From Trichoplax sp. H2 (lineage: Eukaryota; Placozoa; Uniplacotomia; Trichoplacea): a stretch of DNA of 64,000 bases. A program made the translations under genes and the position numbers. Location of the stretch: contig NOWV01000111.1 of the NCBI GenBank assembly GCA_003344405.1, positions 124,001-188,000 on the forward strand. Reading direction: 5' to 3'. The notes under the pieces are model-generated. The model saw only the letters and a program-made list of their open reading frames with translations. It was not told the origin of the DNA and ran no database searches. Positions 50,719-63,895 of the stretch are shown here, in pieces (position 1 is the first letter of the stretch; each line of letters opens with the position of its first letter).

Positions 50719-52547
50719 TGCCAGAATTAGGATAATACAAAGTTATCTTTACTTGTATAAAGATATCTGCAGTAGTAATAAGTTCTAAGTACAAATTTCA
50801 ACGCAAATATGTGACAAATTTTATTTAGTGTTAATTTAATTGGACAGATTTATATTTGCTTAATGATTGCTTGTAAACTTTTTGTTCGTGACATTATTAA
50901 TTATAATAAGACCACTATTACCCTGATTTTTTGTATATGCCGCGCAAAGACGGCGATAATTCTATTCATATCTGATATCAAACATTATTAAAATTTATTG
51001 CTAACTGCTGGGCGAGATCCCTTTATAAAATTTTCTCTTAGTAATCATGATGGTAACACAAGATCAAAAATGAAAGCAAAGCATATATGATCTTTTATTT
51101 GAAATACTTGGCACCAGTGCAATCTTGTTTAAACGCAAAATTTTTATTTCGCAATACAGACAGATATTGAATACTAGATTATTATGTATAGAATGGTCTA
51201 ATATTTACTTATTGATTTGATAATTAACTTTTATAATTTGAAATCAATAATTAATCAGCTACTCATGATCTTTGTAAGTAATCTTGTTTAGAATACCTGC
51301 ATATATTACTTCAGATCTGTAGATTATTACATTTATATTAATATCAGAGGTTTCAAGGTATTTCTATATAAATTTCTCACCACATAGGATATTTACTGTG
51401 TGCTAGTCAGCAATTGGGGAGTATTCGTATTTACTACCAAAAAAAGATGCGTGGTATCTATTAATAAATTGCGTATTACCTCCCTGCCTATATTAATGCA
51501 AATTAAAGTCTAATAAAAGGATCGAAAAGTTGCTTTCCTATGATCTACTTGATATTTCTGCTGGTGACCATAAAATCTATTATTACTGATTTAAGTCTTG
51601 CTGTTACAAAGTAATCACAACCAGATAATATCATTACACTGGTGGTGTTAGCTTATGACTTAAGAAGCGTTTAGTAATCGCCGTTGTAAACTGAAATTTT
51701 ATTAAAATGCAACCGCAGGATACAAGTATCCGTGAACGCTACGTTACTGAACTTGAAAAATCATCACGAGAAGAACTTTAATTTATTAGTAATAACTAAC
51801 AGATTGTTACACCTTATCCATGCTTTAAGATACAGGTACTTTTTAGATAGAACTAGAAATTCCAATCAGCTTAAATTGTCCAGGTATCTTTTAGGCAAAT
51901 TACAAGACCGATTATAAATGATACTATCGTTAGTTAACAAGGCAGAGATGGCATTGCTTCTCCATCTTAGGTATATTACATTTGGATTAATTGTAGTGGG
52001 TAGGAGGTAATGACTAGATATTATTTACGACGTTAGATGCCGCAAAAGTAAAGGAATGGTAAGTAAATGCCTAATGTCATTATATGATATAATACTACTC
52101 TTTCAAGGGGAACAAACATCCACAGGAATCTAACGATCGATAGGCGAAATCTGTATATGTTTAATTTATAAATATTTCATATTCAAATGCAGAATGTCAC
52201 CACAAAGGATTGTAGACAAAACAGTAGTAGTGGAAAATTTAAAAACGTGAACTTGTAAATATTATAAAAATTAAAATCTTGATTGGCTAGCATTAGTACG
52301 TGCTATAAGCGTAAAATTAAGTGGTATACAGTAAAATAGTAGGAGTAATTTATTGATTTACAATTAAAAATGAGAAGCATTATTCCGTAAAATTTACCAA
52401 TCGTAATATTCTTCCTCTACAATAAGTATGAATTCAATATCGTGTAAGCGTTAATTCTATAATAAATGTTAAAAGAGTACATTACAAATCATTTACGAAT
52501 AGACAGATTAGATACTACTTTAAAGGTTCTTCGGATTAGTTTATTTG
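50719..52547. other. intergenic between convergent LARP1 and arrestin-like genes
   Basis: AT-rich 3' flanks. A + strand ORF at 51732-51917 has no recognisable motif. No repeats or RNA genes were noticed. Confidence 0.45.
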
Positions 52548-54470
52548 CTATGAATTTATCAGACATCTGGTATCGTCTTCAATATCAAGGGATTCATCAG
52601 CAGTAGAATCGACTAAAGCAATCTGCGCCATTGCAGCAATGGCTTCTAAAAATGGAATAGTAAATAGAAAGAATTAAAAAATGATTTCTTCGCTATGAAT
52701 TATACACCATTTCACGAATAAATAAATAAAATTAAAACGAAATTAAAAAAAATATCTTACCTTCTTTTCTGGATTCATTGGTAGTTTCTATATTACTACT
52801 CTCCATATTAGTAGATTTACTCCCAATAACGATAGGAAAATCGACGTGTAGATCCTTAGAGAATGGAATAATAGCAGCTACCTAAAAGATTCATAAATAA
52901 TAATTTATTAAATCTTGTAGCAAAAGATTAAGCTTCTTTATTGATATCAGTTCTCTACCTGAAATATATAGGTTACATTAACATTTAATGCAAGTGATTG
53001 ACTAGTAGGAGGAGTACTCGGAATAGGAATAGTCTGATTACTGCTTTCATAAGTCTGACAGGGAGAAATTTCATTTTTTGTATATAACTCCTGTATAATT
53101 GTGCGTATAGTCTTGGTATGACCTATCAATTCAAAAATATAGAATTTATTTCTAGCTGGTGGCTTTTATAAATTTGCTAAGATATCAGCAATCAATTTTA
53201 GATTAAACTGAAAGTTTTACCTTCTGCTGCTGCAGCCAGACAGCCGATAAATCTTACTCTGAGATATGGAATGGTTCGATTGGACAAATTTTGGCATTTA
53301 ATATCTAGTGAAATAGACTCCCCTGGGCGATAACCGCTCCGATCAATACTTGCATTTAGCTTAACGAGTCCAGGTCGAAAGCAGAAACAGCAGAATGATA
53401 TATCATTTTGAAGTGGAGATGGTGATTGCTTATTAAGTAAAAAGAATTATAAACGTTAATTTTGGGATGATTTAGCGAGACTGTGTTTAACATTTCCGAT
53501 ATCGTTATAGGCACTGTTGATGATATCATCCATAGGTATAATATATTTCCTTTTCGTGATTGAATTAAATATCAATATACACGCAAGAGTCAGAAATATT
53601 AAAACATACGTATACAGTGTATAACATATGTGGATCACACAGTAGGATATAATGTGATGTCGGAGTTGCCTATTCATCTTCTATGGATACTTACTAGTAA
53701 TGTTGGGCCAATATCAACCTGCTGGGTAACCTGAAAAGCCAATTCCTGCTGATGATCATCATTGGGAGGATTTTCTAAAATTGCAACCATATTATAGCGG
53801 ATATAGCAATCTTTACCACCTTCAAGTGAACTTGGAAGTGCAATATCGGTTGGTAATTGATAGCTAAACTTGAATTCATTTGAGCCTTCTGGTAGTGTTA
53901 AATTACTGATTCGAGGTTGGCTATCTTCTATGCAGGAGAACAGAAATAAATATTATATTCGATAGGCGCAATAATAACGAATATTTATAATCAGACCCGC
54001 AGGGATACTAGCTTTAAACGAAGTAAATTCATGTTATTCTTAATAGACTCATTAAATATAGCTATATAGTAACTTGAGAATTCTCTTGTATAAAATTTGC
54101 AAAGTATTTTAAAATATTACTATTTAGTTCCTAATTTTTCTATCGAACGCTGTAAAATTAACTTATTGATGAAATTACATCTCTGCATTCCTTTCTTAAT
54201 AGTAGTAATACCTTCACCCCAAACGGAAATTGTCGTATCTAAGTAGACTTGCACTTCTTTATAGATATAGGGCTTGCTTCTAACTGATATTCGAGATTGA
54301 ACACCATCTGAAACTTGAGTACATGCAGTTCCGCGAAAACGAAGACGAATAGCTCTAACATTCATCGTATTTCTCAATTGAACTCTAATAGAACCTTCTA
54401 TTACTTCACCAGGTGAATATTCTGCATGTTCTTTATCAAGAATAATTTGCAATTCGATATCTTGAGTCAT
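52548..54470 (-). CDS. Arrestin domain-containing protein (alpha-arrestin, ARRDC-like), 6 exons, 360 aa
   Basis: Alpha-arrestins are adaptors for trafficking and ubiquitination of membrane proteins. Exons in transcript order: 54470-54212, 53927-53695, 53428-53221, 53122-52959, 52881-52761, 52645-52548; total 1083 nt, ATG at 54470, TAG at 52550-52548. The arrestin N domain spans roughly residues 5-165 (YSPGEVIEGSIRVQL, AIRLRFRGTA, then LPEGSNEFKFSYQLP and IALPSSLEGG). The C domain starts with the family signature CCFCFRPGLVKLNASID, RSGYRPGESISLDI. The tail is acidic (DESLDIEDDTRCLINS). I see no PPxY motif, which in ARRDC1-4 recruits NEDD4-family ligases, so which paralogue it matches is open. 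Confidence 0.93.
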
Positions 54471-57400
54471 TTTGATTGATGATTTCTATTAAGAAAAGAA
54501 ATATTAGACATTACGGTCATGATTCTTCCATATAATTGTCATACCAACTATCTTAGAACAATATTAGCCAGTATTGGATACAAGAATTAAGCAATAAACC
54601 ATATAGAAGATCTCTTAAGTATGAATTTCAATGACTAATAATCTCTCTGGTTTGATTTATAGGACAAAAGCATAATTAATTCAACCCCATGGTACATTAC
54701 TTTACCTTTATGCCATTATATTAAATACCCTTCACTAGTTATAATCGGTGACAATATTACTAGATAGAAAGTGAATGTGTCCGTTTAAATTCAAAGGGTA
54801 ATACAGAGTTTTTGCGGTGGATACAATATTCGTATCTTGTCATAAATATGCATTTTAGCTTTTGCTAATATAAATACAAATATTCTCCCTGCGCTTATGG
54901 TGGTATACAGTACATGACCGATTATTTTCATATTTACGTATGTTCGATGTAAGATTATGGACTACTCCAGTATTAGTGATGTTTACAACCTCCTTAAGAG
55001 TAATCTAAGTGGATGATGGTTGCTTTAATGCATAAACAACCTTAATTTAGGAATCGATAGACTAAAATAGTAGTTGTGAACTAGTTTAATAACAGCAGTC
55101 AATCGTTTACCTTATTAATGTTAAAAACTGTAAGTGCAACTACTAAATTTAGATGTAATGATTGAGGACTATAAGCTTTTATAAAATTTTGAAACTGCAT
55201 CCAAAAGTTTAGAAGATTTATTGCTAAAGCGAAAAATTGAGAAGGTTGGAATATATTTGCAATTAGCGAGGACAGAGTACTGTATCGCAATTTAATTTAC
55301 AGTTAGTTTAAGATTACCCTAACGACTGAGTAATATATCAATTTTCAATAGCTGTTAGTTGCGGGAAACACATTCCCAGCACAGGTTGCAAGCTAGGAAT
55401 ATTCCTAGCCTGTAACAAATCGTTATCAAATTTAGTAGTATATTTAAAATATGCAAAGAGCATAAGCTATCATTAATTTGATATCTGTATTGTTATCGCA
55501 AGCTCATAACCATAGATTTTATGCATCTATCTAAAATTAATATCAACACTTACGTTAATATTACTACTAGAGCTAAATCAGATAGTAAGTGTATTTTTTC
55601 CCTAGGAAAGTGGTTAAGGCGTTACTGCAGATATATCGCTGATAAAATCCAAATCACAATCACGTTATAAGTAGATCCAATTAACTGATATAATTGTTGC
55701 TTGAAATTTAAGTCGATCTATAATATAGTTTAATCACAGGTGTTAATTTTTTTTCGTATATCGAAACAATCTGAACAAGTAAGTTAAGCATAGTAGTAAA
55801 TGTTGCTGCTTCTTATCTTACTGTCGATTCTCAACTGGTTATAACCTTAGCGAGCCTAACTTATAACAATAGCTGCGATACTATCAAAATTCAAATTTAG
55901 CGCAATATATTTGCATCTTAAGATGGAAAGAAGGAGTAGGATAGTGCTAGATTACGCTATATTTTAATTTGATCTCGATCAAACTAAAGCCAGAACAATA
56001 AGTTTACTTTTAGACTGATGGCATACCTTTCGGATATATTAATTCAATTATTGACCAGTTTTGAAAGTTTTTAGATACGAAGATAGAGAGTAGCATTTAA
56101 TTACCCCCTAAATTTTCCTTTAAGCCGGCTAGAAATGATGGGAAACCTTCAGTAAAGCGTTGTAGTTACCACTCCTTAGCCCCGGTAGGGAAACGCCAAC
56201 AAAAGCCGCGATTTAATAAATCACGACTGTGGGTTAATGAGGCTTTTAACTATACACTTGTCAATATGTATTCTACGTACAATGCTTAACTATTGTTCTC
56301 ATAGGCTGTCTGTACATAACCCAAGGCCTCATTGCATGTAAAATTCAATTCGACTTAATCCGATCTATTGTCGAGGCAGTCAAAGGATTAGATATTGTCT
56401 TGACGAAATTTCCTTGAATTGACCCCTGCTACCTTTGAATATAACTTTAATTAACTACCTTCAACGATTGTGCGTGTCCATTCCATTTACCATAGTACAT
56501 TGTTGTAAGCAGAATATGCAAATGACAATTATTAATAATATTATTCAGCGCCAGGAAAAAATAGTATGTTATGTATACGGTACAATAGTCCTATTAGTCA
56601 AAGTCGAATTCAATTAAAATGCTCCTGAACTTCAATGCGATCATTATGCGGTTTGATAAGGCGATGCTAATTAATATTAAGCATACGAATCTTCATAATA
56701 AGAAAGGTTTTCAGATGGAGTGCGTAACAATATAATCATGACTTCTTTCAAGTATTATAAGAATTTTAGCGAGATATTACTGTACTACTACTGCATTATA
56801 TAGGAGTATTCATTAAATTCTGCATCAGTTAGCAATAAATATTTGTCTTATTTCTCTTAATAAGTTATAATATCCGTATAGCTTTATTATTCAAACCTAT
56901 ATAGAGCTATCAGATAACTTTAAGCAGGCGAAAATAACTGTCTACTTAATTGATTAATGATGTCAGTGACTATGTTACTGTGTAAGGATTATCACATCCC
57001 ATCCCTTGTAGAGAAGGTCGTGCTATTTGCATTCATCGAATAAATTACGAGAAAATGTGTTAAATGACATTTAAATAAAAAAAATATTTCTCACACGTAT
57101 TAACAATTAGGCCACTGAAAAGTTCACCTTTATTTGACAGAGTACGCGTACATTTCGTAATGTTCTGTTACAGAAATTTGCTGATTCTTTACATGTAGTG
57201 TAAATAAAATAAAATAGATTTCATACCTTTATAACTTTATATACAAAAACAAAACTTTTGAATCTTCATCAATATACTTACCCAGTAGCGTATGAATACT
57301 GTAGCTATACTCGGTACACAGAAATTGCAAATATTAACACGATGATAGCCGACAAACTTAACTTAAACCTTATGGAGTTTCACAGTATGTCACATTAGAG

Positions 57401-57842
57401 TACTTCGTGAAGATCGCTATCAAGTATTCATTGCATGACAAAGCTGGCCGATTATGATGAATCTATACTGTACAGTACAACGGAACCCAAATATTAATTA
57501 TATATTATCAATCTTGCGGTTACATAGTGGCTTATTTAAGCATTTGTATTAACTCTTCCCAATTTTTCTTGCACTAATTCCTTCGTTTCTCCAATCCTAG
57601 AATAAGTAAAGGTTAACATTATCTATCGACCAAATCAATCCTTGTACAATCGTATATCAATTTTTTATTTTATAACGTTAAGGATAATTCAAGCATCATT
57701 CCACTAGTGTGAGAATACAAGCATATTAATCCAAAAAATAGCATAACACTGATTTCAATTACAACCTATTGAGTCGATAAGCTATTCTTATTCTTGATAG
57801 CCATAACGATACAACAAAACTAAATGAACTTAACCGCAATAC
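54471..57842. other. intergenic, no gene seen
   Basis: AT-rich spacer upstream of the arrestin-like gene. Short ORFs at 55099-55290 and 56435-56617 lack motifs. A perfect 18-bp palindrome (GCTAGGAATATTCCTAGC) lies at 55392-55409. A less AT-rich patch around 56125-56240 with an inverted pair around CGCGATTTAATAAATCACG has no identified role. Confidence 0.45.
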
Positions 57843-60560
57843 TTACTGTTGACGCAAGCTACCTAGAATGCCATCAAGCGACTCTGAACTTTTTGAATAT
57901 TCCTGATTGTGAAAAACATCAAGTTAGTAATCACTACTTATATCACGTTGGACCCTTGTAGAAATTGTCTTCTGTAAGTTATTAATTACTTTCTACCAAA
58001 ATAGGGGTATAACGATGAAATAAGTAGTACACAACATACAGTCGTATCGAGAGGAGCCTGCTGGTAGCTGCTGTCACCGTAGTACATATCCGTTGAGGAA
58101 TTTTCTTCAGTTGTCAAAAACAATCGATTATTGCTTTCCTGTGGTAATGCATACGAGTATAGTACAAATTGTAAGAGCACTTCCGTTAAGGCAATACGTT
58201 TGTATATATTGCGACTGTACAAAGGAAGTCTAGTAACTTCTTACCTTGTGAAGTTCTTTCGCTAGTTCTTCAACAAGACTTACACGATTCTCCAGTAAAA
58301 ATAAGCGATTTGATAAAGTTTGCTCCAGATCATTATATTTCGCTTTCAGCGCTACTAACTCACTTCTTATATCACTGGTTGACTGCTGGATCTAGTTTCA
58401 ATTACATGATGTTGAAACATTGCGCAGAGAAAGTTCCATTACTTAGCGCCTAAGATGAGAGTATCACCATTTAAATAAATAAATATCAAGCGAAAGAAAA
58501 TACCGTACATGTTCGTTGCAGAGATATGCAAAACGATCTGCTAGTAGTTGCGAAATTATAGAATTCTCATTTTCACCAGTTATCTCGTCAAATTTCAATG
58601 AATCGGTAATCGCCTTATCTTCTTCCGCTGTAACTTTTAATATTTCATCAGAATCATCGTTCTGTACGATTTCAATCTCAGAAACAGGGGTAAAGTTAGC
58701 CTTTGGATCTACAACGAAATAATATCCTTAAAGTTTTTCTCGAAGTAGTCATAAGAATTTCAAATAAAATTAGTTTAATCAAGTTAGTATAAGAAAAATA
58801 GCATTTCTGAGAAGAAAACAATTAAAAAGTAAAAATCCTTAAGTTGATGTATAATAATGTCGCTAAAATGCATGTTAAATTGATATTAATTATGACTTTG
58901 CTACCTTCAATTAAAACTCTTTCAATAAAGTGACTATTTCGATTTTGTCCATGAGTAACGAGTTCAGAATGTTCTCCATCATCCACGCATTGACGAATCA
59001 CCTTAGGTTGAAGCGAAATGTTCACGACATCATCCAAAGCAATAGAATTATTGTTATAAGTTTGATGAAGCGGATTGTCTAATGGATATTCAGCATTAGC
59101 AGCTGTAATAATCTGACTACTGGACTCCTTTTGGGTCGATACAACATTGCCATCTTTACTTAAAGGCAAAGGAGCTGGTCTAATTTTAGCCTGACTTTCC
59201 AAGTGCGAATCACTCCGTTGTTTCAAAACAGGAACCCTGTAACCTTTTTCATTAACCTCTTTATCCACGATAGTTCCCTGAGGACGATCAAGCACTTTAG
59301 TTTGCCTGCTAACCAAATATACCAGATATAAACTTCGTCAAATAGAAGTTTTAATTTTAAAATTAAGTTTGTTATCCGTTTGCTTGCTAATAAATTCAAA
59401 TTTTGCTGTAAACGGTTTTGGATACTAGCAAGATAAAACACAACCAAGGTTAGAATCAACTCACCTTTTGACGATCTTTTTTTGACATCTAGAAATTTCG
59501 ATGAAATCACGTAAGATGAATAAAAAAATTCAATAATACATATTATCTTAGAAGCATAAGAATACCATAATATTAAACAGTCCTGTGGCAAGTTAAAGTT
59601 TGAAACTGTATTATCAAATTGGTCCTGTTATTCGTATCACATCAAATAGTTCGATATAAAACTTAACTTATCGAATGTACACATGCAAAAATGATACGAT
59701 CAATTTATTATTTCCTACACTACACCATATGGAGTACAGTACTATTAACATTCCATAGTTTTTTAGCATCGTATTAATCGGTAATATTTATATTTGTTTG
59801 CGACCATTAATAGGTAATCAAAACGATTAACTAACATTAAAGAGATAAAAGTATCTTTCACTCAATTAATAGCGCATACTATCCCCAAATACCTGGTTAG
59901 TTCTTTGTTTTTATCAATACAGATTCTAGCCAAGTCGCATGTGAGAATAACTTTCCTTTCCGAAAATCCAACAGTAAAAAACTGATCGATACTTATGGTG
60001 GGCTTGTAATTGAAAATCTTACGTAAGACCTACATTAGGATTGCACGGAAAAGATGAAGCCAATGTAAATTGAATATGATATTGTAATATGATAACGTAA
60101 AATTCGTATAAATGCATATTAGTTTATGAAGTAATTGATGTTATTTATTTAAATAAGATATATTATAAAACGTAATCGTAAGTCTATGTTCCTTGAGCAA
60201 GCACGTTATAGTAGTAAGTAGTTACATGTAGCTAGAGAGTAACTTAAATTTACAATGTAATCAATAAATTGTTCGTTTGTCACTTTCTCTTATTTTCAGT
60301 ATTATTTAGTGGTTTAAAAATTACGTTTACGAATTAAAAAATTTCTACTATAATTAGAGATATCCATTAAGAGAAAAATTAAATAGAACTATCAGCATTA
60401 AATCAAAATAACCTTAAAAGTTTCTTCAATAAAGCGTAAATCATTCTTGCTAAAAAATTCAAAACCATTATCAAGTAAATACTTCGATAGTTCCACAGAA
60501 TAGTCCGTTAGAAGAAAATGCAATAAAGGCAAGAAGGCCGTAGGTATCCCTTTCGCAATG
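57843..60560 (-). CDS. CEP44: Centrosomal protein of 44 kDa (CEP44), 7 exons found, 5' exon missing
   Basis: CEP44 localises to the proximal centriole lumen and helps centriole-to-centrosome conversion and microtubule stability. Exons in transcript order: 60560-60413, 60029-59893, 59488-59465 (24 nt), 59305-58905, 58708-58509, 58391-58245, 57902-57843; they join in frame to 372 residues plus an upstream part. The N-terminal CEP44 domain is plain: GIPTAFLPLLHFLL, SKNDLRFIEETFK, then FNYKPTISIDQFFTVGF and KVILTCDLARICIDKNKEL. The middle is long and disordered. A coiled coil follows in exon 58391-58245 (ELVALKAKYNDLEQTL, RVSLVEELAKELH), as in CEP44 elsewhere. The stop is TAA at 57845-57843. The exon with the start codon (normally about 25-30 residues) was not identified. 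Confidence 0.92.
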
Positions 60561-61329
60561 CTGAAAAGCAATAAATATTCCACAAATGAACACGGGCTTA
60601 CGAAATATGTTAGACGTATTTTCAGTTATGATATCTATATTTGCTCTTTTAGTTACAGGATAAGCGATTTCAAAAATTGCTAGTTATCCGTTTGTACATT
60701 GCTAGGTATTTATTTAGAGCTCCTGGCCTAAAATTGAAAGGCATTTAATCTTTTGTACCACTTGTATAGTCATATTAGCATGATTTCAGCAACAACAGGC
60801 CATTAAGGGTTGTTGTTTAATACAAAATTCTTCACATTTGACTACTCCTTGCCTATAGAATAACTAATTTTGCGTTACGGTATATATCATAGTAGCGTAT
60901 AACATTAGGACTGCAAGAGAAAATGTCCTACTTCTAAAGTATATCTTAATACTACAGTTCGGAATCTTGCACTCGAAATGCAAGACATAAATATCCATTC
61001 TATTATGAAATTGGGCAATAAGCAGCTTTAGTTTAAGATAATGTTTTCAGTAGATACTAATGCATTTCATAGTATTTCAAAAAAAGAAATGCTAGCCAGC
61101 CCTACAATAGAAATTGGCATAAAAGTGCCTATTCTGTAGCTAGTATTTGTTACAATAAGTAATTCTGTGATGCAAAGTTTAGCGCCAAGCAGAAATGGCC
61201 ATGCCGTAGTACTATGCAGTATTACGGTGCTAAACTAAAAGTACTCCTAGACTTTATGCAGACAGAAATTTCTTCCTGGTCATGTTCTAAGAAAATGAAT
61301 ATCTGCAGGAATATAGCCATTGTACGAGT
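60561..61329. other. upstream flank of CEP44
   Basis: Should contain the missing first CEP44 exon and its promoter. I found no segment matching the short conserved N-terminus. No other gene seen. Confidence 0.35.
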
Positions 61330-62330
61330 GTAAAGCTAGGCTTTCTGCACGTTTGGATTATTAGGTTGCTAAGGTACTCAATTAGACGGCAAATTCGTAA
61401 AAGATCGACTTTAAACTTTTATGTATCGATGCTACTGTACGGAAAAAGTTATTCCACGTTGAGAGATAAAAATCTTTCAAAATATCAATATCAACAAGTC
61501 ATGACGCAACTAGGCCATTAGCAGGTTGGATTACTAAGTTGGTAAGATCGTCAATCGGATTACGAATCTGCGATCGATTGGCTTTAACTTTTACGTATCG
61601 ATGCTACTATAAGTAGAAAGTTGTTCCAAGTAAAGAGATGCAAAATTTTCTAAAACATCAACACTCATAATTATGCTGTAAATATAGATATAAGTCATAG
61701 CACTACAGTACTAGGCTACTAGCACGTTTGGATTACTAGGATGGTCAGACACTCAGTCGGGTTGCAAATCTGCGATAGATTGACTTTAACTATTACGTAT
61801 CGATGCTACTGTAGGTAGAAAGTTGTTCCAAGAATATCTATCTATCTATTACATATATAAGTCAATATAGATCTATCTATAACATATAGAAGCCATGACA
61901 CTACAGTTGAGTCCTAGGATATGAGCACGTTCGGATTACTAGGTTGCTACGATACTCAGTCGGATTGCAAATTTGCAATAGATCGACTTCAATTTTTATG
62001 TTCGATGCTAGTGTGCATAGACAGTTATTCCAAGTTGCCAGATGAAATGCTTCCATAATATCAACATCATTAAGTCATAATACAACTAGGCTACTAGGAG
62101 CACGTTCGGATTACTAGGTTGCTATGATACTCCGTTGGATTGCAAGTCTGTGATAGATTAACTTTTATGTATCGATCTGTTGAAGGTCCAAAGTTGTTCA
62201 AAGTTGGGAGATGAACATCTTCCAAAACATCCACATCCATCAACCATGACGCAACTAGGCTATTAGCCTATTTTAATTAAGGTTGATCAATTCCTAAGCT
62301 AGTCCAATTGGATTGGAATTGTGTGAAAAA
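61330..62330. repeat. tandem array, five to six diverged copies of a ~175-210 bp unit
   Basis: The marker GGATTACTAGGTTGCTA (with changes) occurs near 61353, 61528, 61724, 61934 and 62107. Each copy then has a TC(A/G)G(A/T)..GCAAAT.TGCGATAGAT block, TTTTACGTATCGATGCTACTGTA, AAAGTTGTTCCAAG, GAGATGAAAATCTTCC and CAACTAGGCTA. Copies differ by substitutions and by inserts such as CTATCTATCTAT near 61845. Confidence 0.85.
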
Positions 62331-63278
62331 ATTTTTGACCTCGTCTGTTAGCATTGTAGCACACAAGGACATCGTCGTGGATCAGTACTACAAACCAATG
62401 TTTGGAAAATATCAACATAACCATTTGAAGGATAGGATAAATCCTGTAAGTTGCTAAAATACTCGTTTTGAATTGAATATTTTACACTGTGTATAGACTT
62501 TGTGCAGATCGATTGTAGGCAGACGGCTTCTTCCTGCTTCAAAGGCAGAAATGATCGAAAGAGACTGTACTACTGTATACTGGCGTCCCTTGCAAGAGGA
62601 CAATCAATATCACTTTTACAAGACGATCCTCATCATTTACCTAGCATAATCTATTCGGTCTTTAAATCCTGCTCGTTGGACCAACGACTGTAATATTCTA
62701 ATGTTGTTTTTAATATCGCCTGTTTTTACTATTGCTGACTTCATTGGGGGCATAAAATCATTCTATTACCAAATTGAATTTCCTATACTGTATCTGTGTG
62801 AAGTGAGAAAGCGCTGCAATGGACTGATGAGTGAATGGGAAGTTTTGCTTTAGCTTGTTGGACACCACTCCTTCCTTGTAATTGCAGTTGTGTCTTTCAA
62901 TCGATGAATGAGTTCTGCGACGTAATTGCAACTAATTCTCACCAATTCAATCTGGATTCAACAGCAGTCCTTGATTTTCTATTTAAAATAACTACCACAT
63001 GAAAGTTTCACCAATGTCTTTAACTTGGAGCTGACGAATTTTGCTGCAATCTCCTTGTTGTAATTTCTTCTTTGAAATAGGAATGAAATGAACTCCGACA
63101 GCAGGAAAAGTACGATGCCTTGAACACCACCTAATCCTAAGACATCCAGTATGTACGACCACGTCTATCGATGAATCGTCTCTTCAGACCTCATTTGGCG
63201 CCAGACTTTTTGAAATACAGTACACGCTTTACAGTGTACAATGTATAGTACTGTGATGACGCAGAATAGTACTGTGCA
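62331..63278. other. intergenic, no gene seen
   Basis: Overlapping small ORFs on both strands (62348-62542 minus, 62502-62693 plus) show no known motif. A few TACAGTGTAC-like words occur at 63219-63255. Confidence 0.4.
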
Positions 63279-63895
63279 ATACATCGACTGATACCCAAAA
63301 TTTGTCCAATTTGCTCATAATATTGTGTTAAACTTTTAGGATAATTTCAATTAAAAAGATGTTATTTTCGTATCAGATACCTTAGTAAAAGCATAAATTA
63401 TAAAGTATAAATAAAATTGATTACTAATGTACATCGACTGATACCAAATTTGGTATTAATATTGTGTTTTAAGATAGTTTTAATCAAAAAAATGTTATTT
63501 TCGTATCAGATACTTTAGTACAACTTTAAAAGTATAAAGTATAAAGTATAAATAAAATTGATTGCTATTGTACATCGACTGATACCAAATTTTGTCTAAT
63601 TTGGTTATAATTGTATTTTCATATAATTTCAATCGTCGGCAATTCTTTATGAGCCACCTTATACTACAATGCTATTTTCGTATCAGATACTTTAGTAAAG
63701 GTATAAAGTATAAATAAAATAGATTGCTATTGTATATCGACTGATACCAAATTTGTCTATTTGGTCCTAAAATTGTGTTTCATATAATTTCAATCGCGGG
63801 AATCCTTTATGAGCCACCTTATACTACAATGTTATTTTCGTATCAAATATTTTAGTAAAAGTATAAAATATAAATTTAAAATTTATTGCTATCTA
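63279..63895. repeat. tandem array, four copies of a ~140-165 bp unit
   Basis: The marker ACATCGACTGATACC occurs near 63281, 63431, 63572 and 63734. Each copy continues with AAATTTGTC.AATTTGGT, ATAATTTCAATC, GTTATTTTCGTATCAGATAC, TTTAGTAAAAGTATAAA and AAATAAAATTGATTGCTAT. Copies 3 and 4 share an extra GAGCCACCTTATACTACAAT block. Confidence 0.85.

Noticed and set aside
56120-56245. Less AT-rich patch with short inverted repeats considered as a possible structural RNA
   Set aside because: No tRNA, snRNA or other RNA consensus could be recognised by e.g. T-loop or Sm-site words.
57986-58222. Minus-strand ORF of 78 codons with a hydrophobic start
   Set aside because: It lies in the intron between the last two CEP44 exons; the exons on either side join in frame without it.
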